Shown here piece by piece: positions 15,990 through 25,355 of a stretch of DNA of 64,000 nucleotides. The number at the start of each line of letters is the position of its first letter. Positions within the stretch are counted from its first letter, which is position 1. The translations under genes were made by a program, and so were the position numbers. Source of the stretch: Paraburkholderia saeva (GTDB lineage: Bacteria > Pseudomonadota > Gammaproteobacteria > Burkholderiales > Burkholderiaceae); assembly GCF_907164555.1 (NCBI RefSeq), contig NZ_CAJQZC010000006.1:124001-188000 (forward strand), in the 5' to 3' direction. The notes under the pieces are model-generated. The model saw nothing but the letters and a program-made list of their open reading frames with translations. It ran no database searches and was not told where the DNA came from.

Positions 15990-17029
15990 GTAATGCCCCC
16001 GAACGTCGGCAATTCGTTGACCGCCAGCGTCACATTGCCGGGCGGCGCCGTGAGCTCGTGATCGTTCTCACCGGTTGCCTGGCTGATCGCATCGTCGATA
16101 TGCGTATGCAGCAGCGTGACGCCCAGATCTCCCTCGCTATTGATGAGATCCTGCAGCGACGCGCTAACGGCCGCGCGCACCGCGCCCGTATCCGGCGAAA
16201 TGTGCAGCACGAACGGCACGGGCTTGTTCACGGGAGACAACACATACAGCTCGGCGCCGAGCGGGCGCTTGCCCTCGACGTAGGTCTTCACGGCCGCAAT
16301 CTCAGCTTCACCGGGGAACGGATCCTCATCGTCGTCGCGCACGAAGAACAGCCCGACGGTACCCGGCCCCATGTAGCGGCGCCGCACCCATGCGCGCGTG
16401 ACGCCTGGCACCTCCAGTGCCCACGTCTCGTAGTCGTCGACGTTGCCACCCATGGGTTGCTTGCGATACGACGCGTTGACACGCTGGCGCAGCTCTTCGA
16501 TTGACTCCTGATCGCTGCCGCCCGTGATGCCGTCGACCGTGACGGTCGCCGTATCGGACACGGCATCAACCGGCGAAACGAAGGTCAGCACGGTGCCGGC
16601 GTCGAGGTCCCCCAATTTGCCAGGCACCAGCGCCTTGACTCCGATTGTCCCGGCGCCGGTCGCATCCAGTGTCGCGGACTCGGTCGTGACGTAGACGATC
16701 AGGTCTTCGGTCTGCATCTGCACGTCGGCGTCGACCACCGCCGTGGCACGCCCCGACAAAGTGACTTTGCCCGTCGACGACTGCGCAGCCTTGCGGCCGC
16801 CATCGAGCCGCAGGTTCGCCTGCCGGATCAGCATGTCTTCGTCGCAGGTATCGGAGAACAGCTGCTTCGAGATCCACTTCAGATAGCCGTATCCCAGGTG
16901 CGCAGCGCCGGAATGCGTGCGCGCGAGCGCCTGTGCATCGGAGCGCCGCAACGCGTCGGATGCGCTACCGGCCAGATCGGATACCGCACGCTGGATCAGC
17001 GTCGGCAGGGTTGGAACGTCAAACGGCAT
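15980..17029 (-). CDS. Baseplate J / Mu gp47-like protein
   Basis: A 349-residue baseplate wedge protein. The N-terminus (PTLPTLIQRAVSDL), the region GYLKWISKQLFSDT and the glycine/acid-rich middle (GGSDQESIEELRQRVNASY) match the Baseplate_J family. One of the five 13-bp palindromes lies within it at 16757-16769. It overlaps gp46 by 11 bp. Confidence 0.9.
   Translation of the reverse strand: MPFDVPTLPTLIQRAVSDLAGSASDALRRSDAQALARTHSGAAHLGYGYLKWISKQLFSDTCDEDMLIRQANLRLDGGRKAAQSSTGKVTLSGRATAVVDADVQMQTEDLIVYVTTESATLDATGAGTIGVKALVPGKLGDLDAGTVLTFVSPVDAVSDTATVTVDGITGGSDQESIEELRQRVNASYRKQPMGGNVDDYETWALEVPGVTRAWVRRRYMGPGTVGLFFVRDDDEDPFPGEAEIAAVKTYVEGKRPLGAELYVLSPVNKPVPFVLHISPDTGAVRAAVSASLQDLINSEGDLGVTLLHTHIDDAISQATGENDHELTAPPGNVTLAVNELPTFGGITWE
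16757..16769. repeat. 13-bp palindrome CAAAGTGACTTTG, copy 1
   Basis: A perfect copy of the CAAAGTSACTTTG element inside the baseplate J gene. See the finding on the ParB/KorB-like protein. Confidence 0.8.
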
Positions 17030-17423
17030 GGATCACCTTCCAAACGTTGTCAAAAGCAAATCGCAGCGGCGATGCCGTGGCCTCATCGAGCGTGACCACA
17101 AGTCGCATTGATTGTGTGTCGGTTCGCGTCGCAACGGCCGCCGCGTCGCTCACCCACCCGTCGTCGATCATCCACTGCAGCGCTTCGTTCGCGTACTGAA
17201 CCGCATCGAGCAACGCTTGCGCATCCAGAGAACGACGGCGCAGCAACCACAGACGCGAGCCGATGCGATCGTTATCGACCGCCGGAAAGGTGTCACCCCA
17301 CCAGCCCTCGCGGTTGTCGTCGTCGAGCTTGTCGGCCGGCTCCGCCCGGCGCCACGTGAAGAGGCTGATATTGACCGCCCGTTCGATCAGCGCGGTGCGA
17401 TCGGCGTCAGACAGCAGCGTCAT
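17019..17423 (-). CDS. Mu gp46-like baseplate protein
   Basis: A 134-residue protein of the phage GP46 family; SLFTWRRAEPADKLDDDNRE followed by GWWGD is its hallmark. It acts in the baseplate wedge, between gp45 and gp47 in Mu order, as here. It overlaps the upstream gene (ATGA). Confidence 0.9.
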   Translation of the reverse strand: MTLLSDADRTALIERAVNISLFTWRRAEPADKLDDDNREGWWGDTFPAVDNDRIGSRLWLLRRRSLDAQALLDAVQYANEALQWMIDDGWVSDAAAVATRTDTQSMRLVVTLDEATASPLRFAFDNVWKVIHAV

Positions 17424-17968
17424 AGCGGTCCCCCGGTATTCGGGCCATCGTGTTCCTGATGGTGGTGAGCGGCGTGACTTACACCGTTAATAACCATGTC
17501 GGGCGCGTCGATCGCGCACGTCGACCGTGCCGTATCAGCGTCGATCGCTACCGCCTGTGCCGTCACGCCGTATGCGTCCGCGGTCACACTGTAATTCTTC
17601 GTGACGACGCGATATTCGTCGCATTCGACCTCGATGATCCGGCCGTTCTTCATCACGATTTTCGAGCCTTCATGGGTGTAAATCGCGACCTCCCCTTCAT
17701 CCAGTCCCGGCAACCGGTATCGACGATCGGCCACCACCAGCACCACGCCGTGCGAGCGATCGCCAGCGAGGAACCCGCCAATGCCTTCTGATCCCTCCTT
17801 CGGATTCGACGTAAAGCCGTACGGCTCGAAGTGCTCCATGCCGTCTTTCAGTTCATCGGCGAGCAGCCCGAGCTGCAGCGTCTGCATCTTCGTGGCGGAG
17901 TTGACACGCGACACCGTGCCCCGTACGAGCATGCCCATAATGCGTTGCGCCATCTCGCGTGGATTCAT
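17420..17968 (-). CDS. Baseplate spike / assembly protein (Mu gp45, gpV-like)
   Basis: A 182-residue protein matching the Mu gp45 family: N-terminal OB-like region (GTVSRVNSATKMQTLQLGL) and a beta-helical C-terminal spike ending in a histidine-rich tail (HAAHHHQEH) that may bind a metal at the tip. It pierces the host outer membrane on contraction. Overlaps of 4 bp on both sides show tight coupling. Confidence 0.88.
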   Translation of the reverse strand: MNPREMAQRIMGMLVRGTVSRVNSATKMQTLQLGLLADELKDGMEHFEPYGFTSNPKEGSEGIGGFLAGDRSHGVVLVVADRRYRLPGLDEGEVAIYTHEGSKIVMKNGRIIEVECDEYRVVTKNYSVTADAYGVTAQAVAIDADTARSTCAIDAPDMVINGVSHAAHHHQEHDGPNTGGPL

Positions 17969-19080
17969 CCGTTCGACTCCCAGTCTGCGGGCAACAGATA
18001 TTCAAAGTTGTCGCCCTTTTTACCTTTCTTCAACTTGCGCCGCTTGTGCGGGTCATCCGGCTCCGGCATGTATCCGTCCGGCGGCGCCACCTTGAGCGTC
18101 GTGGTCGTGCCCTGATCGCCCTCGACGTACGTCGTCTCGACGATCAGCATGTCGCGGTCAAAGCCGATAATCGGATCGACGATATGCACGATCTGGTTCG
18201 GGATCCACAGCCGGCCCGACGACTGCCGCCACCCCTGCACGTTGTACGTCGTCGCCAGCGCCTTGCTGATGCGGTTGTCGCGCTCCCACTTCACCCGTCC
18301 ATTCGCCATCGCCGTCGTGATGTTCCCCGACTCCTGGATCACCTTGACGCGCTTGCGCTTGATGCGCGAGTCCGACACGCTCGCCGAGATCTCGCTCGTC
18401 GCCGCGCCATACATGTCGTCACTGCCGGCGTGCTGGCCCTTGCACACGTATTCGGAGAACACGCCCGAAAAGTCGAGCGCCGCGTCACCGCCCAGAATGT
18501 TTTCACCGACCACCAGCTGGTCGACGGCACGCCCGGCACTTCCCGGGTTCGCGATCACGAGACGCCCACGACCGTCGTCCGTCGCGAACAGGTGCGACAG
18601 CGTCAGCAGCCGGTCGATCGATTCGAAAATCGTCTCGCCGGGCTGGATCGTATGGTCGGCAAGCGTGACACTGTCGCCGGTCTGGTCGATGACCTTGATG
18701 CCGTACGGCGCGACCAGCGCCGTGACAATGCGCGCGACGGTCTGGTTGCGCCACTGGCTCGGTTTGTTGTTCGCGCCACAGTCGACGAGATCGGACGTGA
18801 GCGAGCGGCCCGAGACGGACAGATCGATCGACGCGCGGTCGTGCCGGATCGGCGACGCATATACCCAGCCGGTCAGAACCAGATCGTTGCCAATGCGCAC
18901 TTCGGCCCGGTCGCCCTGCCGGATGCCGATGGCGGTCGACTGACCCGGCCATTTCCACGTGACCGACAGATTGAAGTCACGCGAGCAGCGCTCGATGCCG
19001 GCGCCGATCGACACCGATTTCCACCCGCCATAGTTCCTGCCGTTCACGCTCAGCGTGACGGCATTGTTTGCGTCGTCCAT
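17965..19080 (-). CDS. Baseplate hub protein (Mu gpP / gp44-like)
   Basis: A 371-residue hub protein of the gpD/gp27-like fold, beginning MDDANNAVTLSVNGRNY, with RQGDRAEVRIGNDLVLTGWV typical of the family. It forms the central hub joining tube, spike and wedges. A lysine-rich C-terminus (KRRKLKKGKK) is noticeable. Confidence 0.85.
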   Translation of the reverse strand: MDDANNAVTLSVNGRNYGGWKSVSIGAGIERCSRDFNLSVTWKWPGQSTAIGIRQGDRAEVRIGNDLVLTGWVYASPIRHDRASIDLSVSGRSLTSDLVDCGANNKPSQWRNQTVARIVTALVAPYGIKVIDQTGDSVTLADHTIQPGETIFESIDRLLTLSHLFATDDGRGRLVIANPGSAGRAVDQLVVGENILGGDAALDFSGVFSEYVCKGQHAGSDDMYGAATSEISASVSDSRIKRKRVKVIQESGNITTAMANGRVKWERDNRISKALATTYNVQGWRQSSGRLWIPNQIVHIVDPIIGFDRDMLIVETTYVEGDQGTTTTLKVAPPDGYMPEPDDPHKRRKLKKGKKGDNFEYLLPADWESNG

Positions 19081-19083
19081 GCA

Positions 19084-20376
19084 TTACCTTTGCGCTACCT
19101 GCAGTTCGACGGGCGGCACGAAGCCGGGATTCGACACGCGGTTGCGCGTCACGATCTCATCGGCGCGCGTCGCGTCGCCGTATCGCTGATACGCGAGAAC
19201 CAGCGACGGAGTCGCCTCGATCGGCTGGATCGTCACAATGCGCACGCCGTTTTTGGCGACTTCGTTCAGGTGCCGCGTGATTGCCTGCCGCGCGGCGGTG
19301 AGCGCCTGAAATCGATCATAGGAAGCGGTTTGCGCCATATCCCAGATCGTCGACGCCAACCCGTCACGCAGCGCGATCACGTCGTCGATCACCGGCACAT
19401 CAACCGGGTAGATGACGTCACCCGCCTCGTCGTACTCGACGGGCACGGTACCGGTCTGTGAATCGACGGACGACACCGATGCCGGATCCTGCGGTCCGGC
19501 GCTCGATGCCGCCGCGTCGGACACCGGCACCGTGATCGTCGCCAGATCACGCATCGCCATGACCAGCATTGCATCCTGCGAAACCTGCACGAGCGCGGAC
19601 TGAAACCCCGCCGCATCCGTGCCGGTTGGCGCCGACCCGGATCCAACATCGCCGATCGAGCCGAATATGCCCGTGACCGACGTCAGCATGTTCGCCGTGC
19701 CCGTGAACGAGCTCGTGATTCCGTCGACGGCGCTAAACAGTTCCTCCGAAATCAGCGAGGGCGCGTTCAACACCCACTGCGCGAACTGCGCGGCGTCCGT
19801 AAAAGCACTCACGAACGGCGACAGATTGTTGCTAAACGCGGTGTACATTTTCGTGGCCGACGACATGTACGATGCGACGCTCACACGCGCCGTGTTGACG
19901 TCATCGAGCAGCGTTGCAAAGTTACTTTTCGACGTGGTCTCCAGTGCGTCCGATGCGCTCGCCAGCTGCTGCGACGTGTTGAGCGTGGTCGCCGGAAACG
20001 ACAGGTCGCCCGACTCGACGAACGACACGTCGAAGCGAACCATACCGCCCTCTCGCCGGTCACGCTTGAACACGGGCTTTCCGACCGCGCTCACCTTCAT
20101 GCGCCCGAGCCACGGATGCACCAGCTCGCCCGGCCCGGCGGTTTCGAACGCTTCGAGCAGACGATCAGCCTGCTCGAAGCAATCGTCGCCGATCAGAAAA
20201 CCCGTCACGTCGACGTCGCGCGTGGCCCGTCCCAGATCCTCGACGTACGGCTTGTCACGCTTTACGTATTCGTGCGTCTGCGTGCGACGCCCCGCACCGA
20301 TCGAATCGCCGTCCACGTCGAACGGCACACCCCGGAACGACGCCGGCTGCAGCCGGTCTCGCCATGTGCCCATCAT
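19084..20376 (-). CDS. DNA circularisation / injection protein (Mu gpN-like)
   Basis: A 430-residue protein. The N-terminus WRDRLQPASFRGVPFDVDGD identifies the Mu gpN DNA circulation family. It is a tail or hub protein in Mu-like phages; the name reflects an old proposal of DNA circularisation after entry. ATG 20373 is an equally good start. Confidence 0.88.
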   Translation of the reverse strand: MMGTWRDRLQPASFRGVPFDVDGDSIGAGRRTQTHEYVKRDKPYVEDLGRATRDVDVTGFLIGDDCFEQADRLLEAFETAGPGELVHPWLGRMKVSAVGKPVFKRDRREGGMVRFDVSFVESGDLSFPATTLNTSQQLASASDALETTSKSNFATLLDDVNTARVSVASYMSSATKMYTAFSNNLSPFVSAFTDAAQFAQWVLNAPSLISEELFSAVDGITSSFTGTANMLTSVTGIFGSIGDVGSGSAPTGTDAAGFQSALVQVSQDAMLVMAMRDLATITVPVSDAAASSAGPQDPASVSSVDSQTGTVPVEYDEAGDVIYPVDVPVIDDVIALRDGLASTIWDMAQTASYDRFQALTAARQAITRHLNEVAKNGVRIVTIQPIEATPSLVLAYQRYGDATRADEIVTRNRVSNPGFVPPVELQVAQR

Positions 20377-22178
20377 TACCCTCCGGCCAGTGACCGATAA
20401 CCCACCTTCGGCGTGATCGTCAGCCCCGACGACGCGGCCGGCTTGGCGACGCTCATGCCCGGCGGCGCATTCTCGAAGCGCACCACCATGTCGCCCTGCA
20501 CCCGCTGCTGCGCACCGGCACGCTGCGGCACCGAAGCGCCCCAGTTACCCAGACCCGTGCCGTCGAAGCCACCGGCCGCCGCAGCAGTCTCGATTGACAT
20601 GCCCGCCCCGCCACCGCCCAGACCAAGCTTGTCGGCCACCCAGCCGGCGCCGTCGATCAACGGCTGCACGTACGGCTTGATGCGATCCCACATCCCCTTG
20701 AACCACGCGACAATCGGCTCCCAATTCTTGATCACAAGACCGAGCGGCGAGAAGTTGAGAAACACATCCGTGAGCCAGCCGAACACCGTTTTCGACACAG
20801 ACAGGATGCCGTCCCACAGCTTCGAAAAGAACGGCCCGACCTTGTCCCAGTTCGCGATCATGAAGCCGGCCGCGAGCGCGATCAGGCGCACCGCGATTCC
20901 CAGCGGCGTGAGATTCGACACCGCAATCATCGCCTTCATGCCACTGGTGGTCGCCCACACGGCGAGCCGCAGAACAGCGAACGCCGCAGCGGCACCGAGC
21001 ACACCCTTGATGACGCCCGGGTGTGCCTGCGCGAGTTGCTGCAGGCCCTCCGTGAGCGGCGCGATAACGCCGAGGAACTGATTCAGCGGCGGAAGGAGAA
21101 CGGACCCCACACTGATGGCGACCGCGTTCATACGGTTTTGCATCAGCTGCAGGTTATTGGCCGTCGTCGCCGCGCGCGACGCATACTCCTGATTCATCGA
21201 GCCGGCGTACTGGGTCGCGTCCGACACCTTGCCGAAGTTCTTCTTCAGCAGATCCAGATTCAGGAGCAGTGGCGCGATCGCCTCGATCGACTCGCGGCCA
21301 AACAGGGTTTGCAGCACCGCCGCCTGCTTCTCGGGCTTGACCTTACTGATCGCGGTCAGCACCTTGAGCATCGTGCCCTGCGCATCCTTTTGCAGTCCCG
21401 CCGCAACCGACTTCGAATTCAGCCGCAGCGCCTTGAACATCTGTTGCTGCTGCTTCGTCGCAGCGGCACCCGACGCGAGCGTCAACATGAAAGTCTTGAT
21501 GCCCGTCGACGCAATGTCCTGCTGCACACCGACGCCGATCAACGTCGCGCCGAGCGCGGCAATCTGGCCGGAAGCGAGGCCCGCCACCTTGCCGAGCGGC
21601 CCGACGCGCGTCACCACGTCCGAGATCTTCGCAGCCGTCGCCGGCCCCGTGTTGCCGAGGTAGTTGATCTTGTCGGCCAGCGTGACAACCTCGTCCTGCC
21701 CCAACTTGAACGCGGTACGCCACGTCGCCATCATCTGGCCGGCTTCGTCGGCGGTCTGATCGAACGCGACACCCATCTTGACCGCGTCTTCCGCAAACCG
21801 TGGCAGCTCGCTCTTGTCGATCCCGGCCTGCCCGCCGGCCGCGACGATCTTCGCGATATCCGCCGCCGCCATCGGCAGGTTCTTCGAGAGATTGACGATG
21901 TCCGTCGACATCTGCGCAAACTGCTTCGGCGTATCGAAATTCACCACCTTGCGCACGTCGGCCATCGACGACTCGAAATCGATCGCCGCCTTCGTCGCCA
22001 GGACGAACGGTGCGGCGATCGCACCGCCCTTGATCAGATCCTTGAAGCCGAGATCGCCCAGCCCGTCATCCTTCAGCCCCTTGCGAAACTTCGCGATATT
22101 CTTGCGAATCCCGGTGAGGGCAGGCGACAGTTTGTCGACGCCGGTGATCAGCGCCTTGAGTTGAAATTTATCCGCCAT
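20376..22178 (-). CDS. Tail tape measure protein
   Basis: A 600-residue protein of the TP901 tape-measure type. The conserved block (IDFESSMADVRKVVNF, then PMAAADIAKIVAAGGQAGI) is near residues 65-120, and hydrophobic transmembrane-like segments follow around residues 390-450. Its length sets the tail length. It follows the frameshifted assembly chaperone genes, as in most tailed phages. Confidence 0.92.
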   Translation of the reverse strand: MADKFQLKALITGVDKLSPALTGIRKNIAKFRKGLKDDGLGDLGFKDLIKGGAIAAPFVLATKAAIDFESSMADVRKVVNFDTPKQFAQMSTDIVNLSKNLPMAAADIAKIVAAGGQAGIDKSELPRFAEDAVKMGVAFDQTADEAGQMMATWRTAFKLGQDEVVTLADKINYLGNTGPATAAKISDVVTRVGPLGKVAGLASGQIAALGATLIGVGVQQDIASTGIKTFMLTLASGAAATKQQQQMFKALRLNSKSVAAGLQKDAQGTMLKVLTAISKVKPEKQAAVLQTLFGRESIEAIAPLLLNLDLLKKNFGKVSDATQYAGSMNQEYASRAATTANNLQLMQNRMNAVAISVGSVLLPPLNQFLGVIAPLTEGLQQLAQAHPGVIKGVLGAAAAFAVLRLAVWATTSGMKAMIAVSNLTPLGIAVRLIALAAGFMIANWDKVGPFFSKLWDGILSVSKTVFGWLTDVFLNFSPLGLVIKNWEPIVAWFKGMWDRIKPYVQPLIDGAGWVADKLGLGGGGAGMSIETAAAAGGFDGTGLGNWGASVPQRAGAQQRVQGDMVVRFENAPPGMSVAKPAASSGLTITPKVGYRSLAGG

Positions 22179-22359
22179 CGCCCGCCTCTTCGATGATCCG
22201 CCCCACCTGACCCATCACTTCCGCGAGGCGGACGATGGATCGTTCCATGACGACTTCCGGGTCCAGACGCCAGAACCACGCGGCGTCATAGGCACGCTCG
22301 ATCAGCTCGTCGACGCCCCGGATTCCGAGCTCATAAAAAAACCCGCGACCTCCCAGCAC
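22168..22359 (-). CDS. Frameshift extension of the tail assembly chaperone
   Basis: This frame overlaps the 3' end of the gp41-like gene and the start of the tape measure gene. It has no convincing own start or ribosome site. A -1 slip on the T7 run (22341-22335) joins it after codon 89 and adds 55 residues starting YELGIRGVDELIERAYDAAW. This is the conserved G/GT (or P2 E/E') arrangement: a longer fusion chaperone made at low level for tape-measure folding. Confidence 0.8.
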   Translation of the reverse strand: MLGGRGFFYELGIRGVDELIERAYDAAWFWRLDPEVVMERSIVRLAEVMGQVGRIIEEAGDGG

Positions 22360-22601
22360 AGCGCGTTGAGGTCGGTCATCGCGAGCTGCTCGATCGATGA
22401 CGGCGGAATCTGCGCGAGCAGCTCAACATATTTCGCGCACACGTCGACGTTCAGATTCACCGACTCGTCGGCGTTCATGACGTACGGAAGCGACTTGATC
22501 TTGCGCGCGTCGGCCGGCGTCGGAACACGCAACGAAAGCTCACTGAGCGTCTCGCCGTGTGCCGTAATCGGCGAGGACAGCTTGATTACCTTTTCACTCA
22601 T
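22302..22601 (-). CDS. Tail assembly chaperone (Mu gp41-like)
   Basis: A 99-residue protein of the phage tail assembly E/41/14 family (N-terminus MSEKVIKLSSPI, then LRVPTPADARKIK). The start ATG 22601 overlaps the stop of the tube gene. Near its end the reading frame crosses a run of seven T that allows -1 frameshifting. Confidence 0.85.
   Translation of the reverse strand: MSEKVIKLSSPITAHGETLSELSLRVPTPADARKIKSLPYVMNADESVNLNVDVCAKYVELLAQIPPSSIEQLAMTDLNALCWEVAGFFMSSESGASTS
22335..22341 (-). promoter_or_regulatory. Slippery T7 site for -1 ribosomal frameshift
   Basis: On the minus strand the frame reads GGT TTT TTT ATG; a -1 slip gives TTT TTT TAT GAG and enters the extension frame. Position and outcome fit the conserved tail chaperone frameshift. 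Confidence 0.8.
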
Positions 22602-22945
22602 TGCCAGCTCCCCTTGCGTCCTTCGAAGTTGAGCGACGCCTTGCCGTCGTCGCCCGTCGTCGCAGCATCGCCGGCGATGTACGCGCCACTGAGCACGTAC
22701 GTCCGTCCGTTGTTCAGTTCTGCCGTGACGGTCATGTTCGTGCCGCTCATGATCGTGTCGATCGGAAAATCGTCCGTGAAAAGCGCGTCGACCTTCACGT
22801 AGGGCGTCTTGTCCTTTTCGGAATAGAAGCCCGGCTTGATCGTCTCGCGTTCCTTGTCGGTCAGCGGACATTCAACGCCGCCCGTAATCTCCAGCTGCAC
22901 ACCCGCCACCTTGACGTAGCACGTGCCGGCTACTTTCTTACCCAT
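22598..22945 (-). CDS. Tail tube protein (Mu gpM-like)
   Basis: A 115-residue protein beginning MGKKVAGTCYVKVAGVQLE, matching the Mu gpM tail tube family. ATG 22945 follows GGAGG; the frame extends further but without homology. It is encoded directly after the sheath gene, the standard order in contractile tails. Confidence 0.88.
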   Translation of the reverse strand: MGKKVAGTCYVKVAGVQLEITGGVECPLTDKERETIKPGFYSEKDKTPYVKVDALFTDDFPIDTIMSGTNMTVTAELNNGRTYVLSGAYIAGDAATTGDDGKASLNFEGRKGSWQ

Positions 22946-22964
22946 GAGGGCCTCCAGAATGAGA

Positions 22965-22988
22965 ACGGCCCGCACTCAGGCGGGCCGT
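22965..22988. terminator. Hairpin between sheath and tube genes
   Basis: A 9-bp stem, ACGGCCCGC (22965-22973) with GCGGGCCGT (22980-22988), and a 6-nt loop, but a poor T-run. It may be a terminator or a processing or stability signal. Confidence 0.5.
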
Positions 22989-23011
22989 ACAGTTGTCGCT
23001 CAATGCAGCAA

Positions 23012-24523
23012 TCAGGCCGCTGCCGGTGCTTCAGCCGCGTACTGCAGGCGGAACTGGTTGAGCATCGCGAACACGCGTAACTGGTTCACGTAGTCCGGCG
23101 GGAACAGCGAATTGAACCGGTTCGGATCATTCGCATCCCGCTCGACGATCAGATATTTCGCGAACATGTCTGCGTTCTCGACGATGCCGGCTTCCTCCAG
23201 CTCGTAGTAGGCCGACACCATTTCCGCGCGCGCCATGCTCGGCGTCACGATCGCCACGCCCGGACCGAACGCCGTGCCGTCGTCGGCGACGCTGTGACGC
23301 GGATACTGGCTCGTCACCCGCGTGCGCAGATACCGGATGATGTACGCGGACTGGTGCATCGTCTCGCTGTCCAGATACGAGTTGTCCGGCTGGCCAAACG
23401 CGTTCTCCTGGTACGTCGTCACCGCACGCTCGATGCGGTAATAGCCGCCCCCGTAGTACGCGGTCGCCGTGCCGTATGACAGCAAGGAGTTACGCTCGGT
23501 GAACAGAAAGCGTTGACCGGACGGCGCCGGATCGATACCGATCAGCGCGCCGGTCTGGGTCGGTCGCGCGGGGCCGGCAGAAATAAATACGGCCGTCATG
23601 CCCACCCATGCCGCCGCGACCTCGTACGCCGGATTACCGACACCCGTTTCGAAGCCGTGTACGGTCACGTGCTGATCGTTGCGCGCCTTGCCCTCCGAGA
23701 CGAGCGTGCCCAGCTCGCCTCGACGCGCGGTGTACACATGCCCGTACAGCATCGACGACCACGCCCAGCGTCCCGACACATCGTTCATCCACTCGCGGAA
23801 ATCGTCGAGCGAGCTTTCGTCGCTCCACGGAGAACAGATGAATTCGAACGGCTCATCGCCCACGGCGGCCAGAATGTCGGCCACGTCCGGTTGCCCGGCG
23901 CCATCCGCCATCGCCGTGATCGTGACCGCAATGCCCGCCGGCGTACGTTCGCCGCCCGCCGTGCCCTTGCGGTTGATCTCGATGCGAATGTCGTTCCCGG
24001 TTTCGCCCTTCCAGCGCGTCGTGAGCGCCACGCTCTTCTCGGTCGCCTCAGCGGTGACCGGAATGTCGATGGCGCCAGCAATCGCCGTCTCGACCGCGCT
24101 TGCGAGATCTGCCGCCAGCATGCCTTTGGGCACCGTCACCTGCAGGCGCTTGCCGCCGATATACAGGTTGAGCACGCCGGCTGCCGTTGCGGTCCCGTCA
24201 AACGCGACCGCGCCCGCAGCTGCGCTGCCCGTTGCGAGCTTCACCGGCACGATCCAGATCTCGCCGGCCGGGTCCGTCTTGCGCATCGCCTGATACATCG
24301 TGCCCAGCATCGAGCCGGTACCGCCGATCGACTTGGCTTCGGTCACGCTGCCGCAGATCTGCAGCTTGCCGACTTCGCTCGTCGAGTCGTCGTTCACCTG
24401 CCCGATCAAGAGCCGCCGGTTATCCGAACCCGTCGACGTGTTCGCCTGTGAGTTGTCCATCTCCGCGAAGAAAAGCGGCGTATACAACCCGGAGGCCGGA
24501 ATGTTGTTAAAGCTCACTGGCAT
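23012..24523 (-). CDS. Tail sheath protein (Mu gpL-like)
   Basis: A 503-residue contractile sheath protein. The N-terminus (MPVSFNNIPASGLYTPLFFA) and the C-terminal region (LRTRVTSQYPRHSVADDGT) match the Mu-like sheath family. Contraction drives the tube through the host envelope. Its ATG shares one base with the stop codon of the DUF2635 gene. Confidence 0.92.
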   Translation of the reverse strand: MPVSFNNIPASGLYTPLFFAEMDNSQANTSTGSDNRRLLIGQVNDDSTSEVGKLQICGSVTEAKSIGGTGSMLGTMYQAMRKTDPAGEIWIVPVKLATGSAAAGAVAFDGTATAAGVLNLYIGGKRLQVTVPKGMLAADLASAVETAIAGAIDIPVTAEATEKSVALTTRWKGETGNDIRIEINRKGTAGGERTPAGIAVTITAMADGAGQPDVADILAAVGDEPFEFICSPWSDESSLDDFREWMNDVSGRWAWSSMLYGHVYTARRGELGTLVSEGKARNDQHVTVHGFETGVGNPAYEVAAAWVGMTAVFISAGPARPTQTGALIGIDPAPSGQRFLFTERNSLLSYGTATAYYGGGYYRIERAVTTYQENAFGQPDNSYLDSETMHQSAYIIRYLRTRVTSQYPRHSVADDGTAFGPGVAIVTPSMARAEMVSAYYELEEAGIVENADMFAKYLIVERDANDPNRFNSLFPPDYVNQLRVFAMLNQFRLQYAAEAPAAA

Positions 24524-24768
24524 TATTGAGCCCCCTTGTTGTCGGTATCACCGGTCACCGGCGTAACAGTCTTCGCCGGAGTAACCACGCTTGCGGCCGC
24601 CGGCACAACCGCGGGCGGATCGCACTCGATCACGTCGAGTGCCGCGACACGACGCCGCCAGTAGACATTTCGCGGCACCGTGCGCCCGTTGGCGGGCAGT
24701 TCGTCGCCGCGCTCGGGATCGGGCACGACCCGACCTTCGCCCGGCTTGACATACATCGTCTTAGCCAT
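24523..24768 (-). CDS. DUF2635 protein (Mu gp38-like)
   Basis: An 81-residue protein; MYVKPGEGRVVPDPERG is typical of DUF2635, found just upstream of the sheath gene in Mu-like tails. Role unknown. ATG 24768 overlaps the preceding gene by 8 bp. Confidence 0.82.
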   Translation of the reverse strand: MAKTMYVKPGEGRVVPDPERGDELPANGRTVPRNVYWRRRVAALDVIECDPPAVVPAAASVVTPAKTVTPVTGDTDNKGAQ

Positions 24769-25345
24769 CGTTGAAATCCTCTCTAAAGGTGAACTCGATG
24801 CGCCCATCCGGGCCGGGTTTATGAAGGTTCGCGTCGGCCGGATCGATGCAGTCGACGTTCACCGTGAAGCCTTCGAAAGCCGGAAGACCGGCGAGGAACT
24901 GCTCGTGCCACGTTTCCGGTTCATTGCCGCCGCCGAGCGTGTACACGGTCGAGAAGCCGAAGCGATACAGGATTCGCTCGCGGTTCATCATCAGCAGACT
25001 GCCGCCCTCGTACTGGATCCGATTCCAGTCCGGCAACGGCTCGAAGCCAACCAGCGCTTTCCACAACATCGCGCGCACGTCGTGCAGCAGATCGATGCGC
25101 GACTGCCCGCGCGCGTCCTGCGTGGCGATCACGACCACCACATCGAACGCGTCGGTGATGTCCTGCCGCGTGGTGTTCTGCGTCTGGTTTTCGCCGGCAT
25201 CGTCGTGCGTCGGCACCACGAACGCCGCCGGCGCAGGTAGCAGCGCCTCATCGCGAGCGGCTTCAAATTCGATTGCCGCCGCGACACGGTTCTCAAAGAA
25301 CGGGCAATACGTGCGCAGCTGCAGCACGATAGGCGTCACTTTCAT
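24761..25345 (-). CDS. Mu gp37-like tail terminator-region protein (DUF1834)
   Basis: A 194-residue protein starting MKVTPIVLQLRTYCP. Position two genes upstream of the sheath and the general sequence type fit DUF1834 (Mu gp37). It is probably a tail terminator or neck protein. The start at 25345 avoids a long unrelated extension of the frame. Confidence 0.75.
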   Translation of the reverse strand: MKVTPIVLQLRTYCPFFENRVAAAIEFEAARDEALLPAPAAFVVPTHDDAGENQTQNTTRQDITDAFDVVVVIATQDARGQSRIDLLHDVRAMLWKALVGFEPLPDWNRIQYEGGSLLMMNRERILYRFGFSTVYTLGGGNEPETWHEQFLAGLPAFEGFTVNVDCIDPADANLHKPGPDGRIEFTFREDFNDG

Positions 25346-25355
25346 CGCGCGTCCC

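Noticed and set aside
17959..19461. 500-codon plus-strand frame opposite tail genes
   Set aside because: Antisense shadow of the baseplate hub and gpN-like genes, with typical Arg/Asp/His-rich composition.
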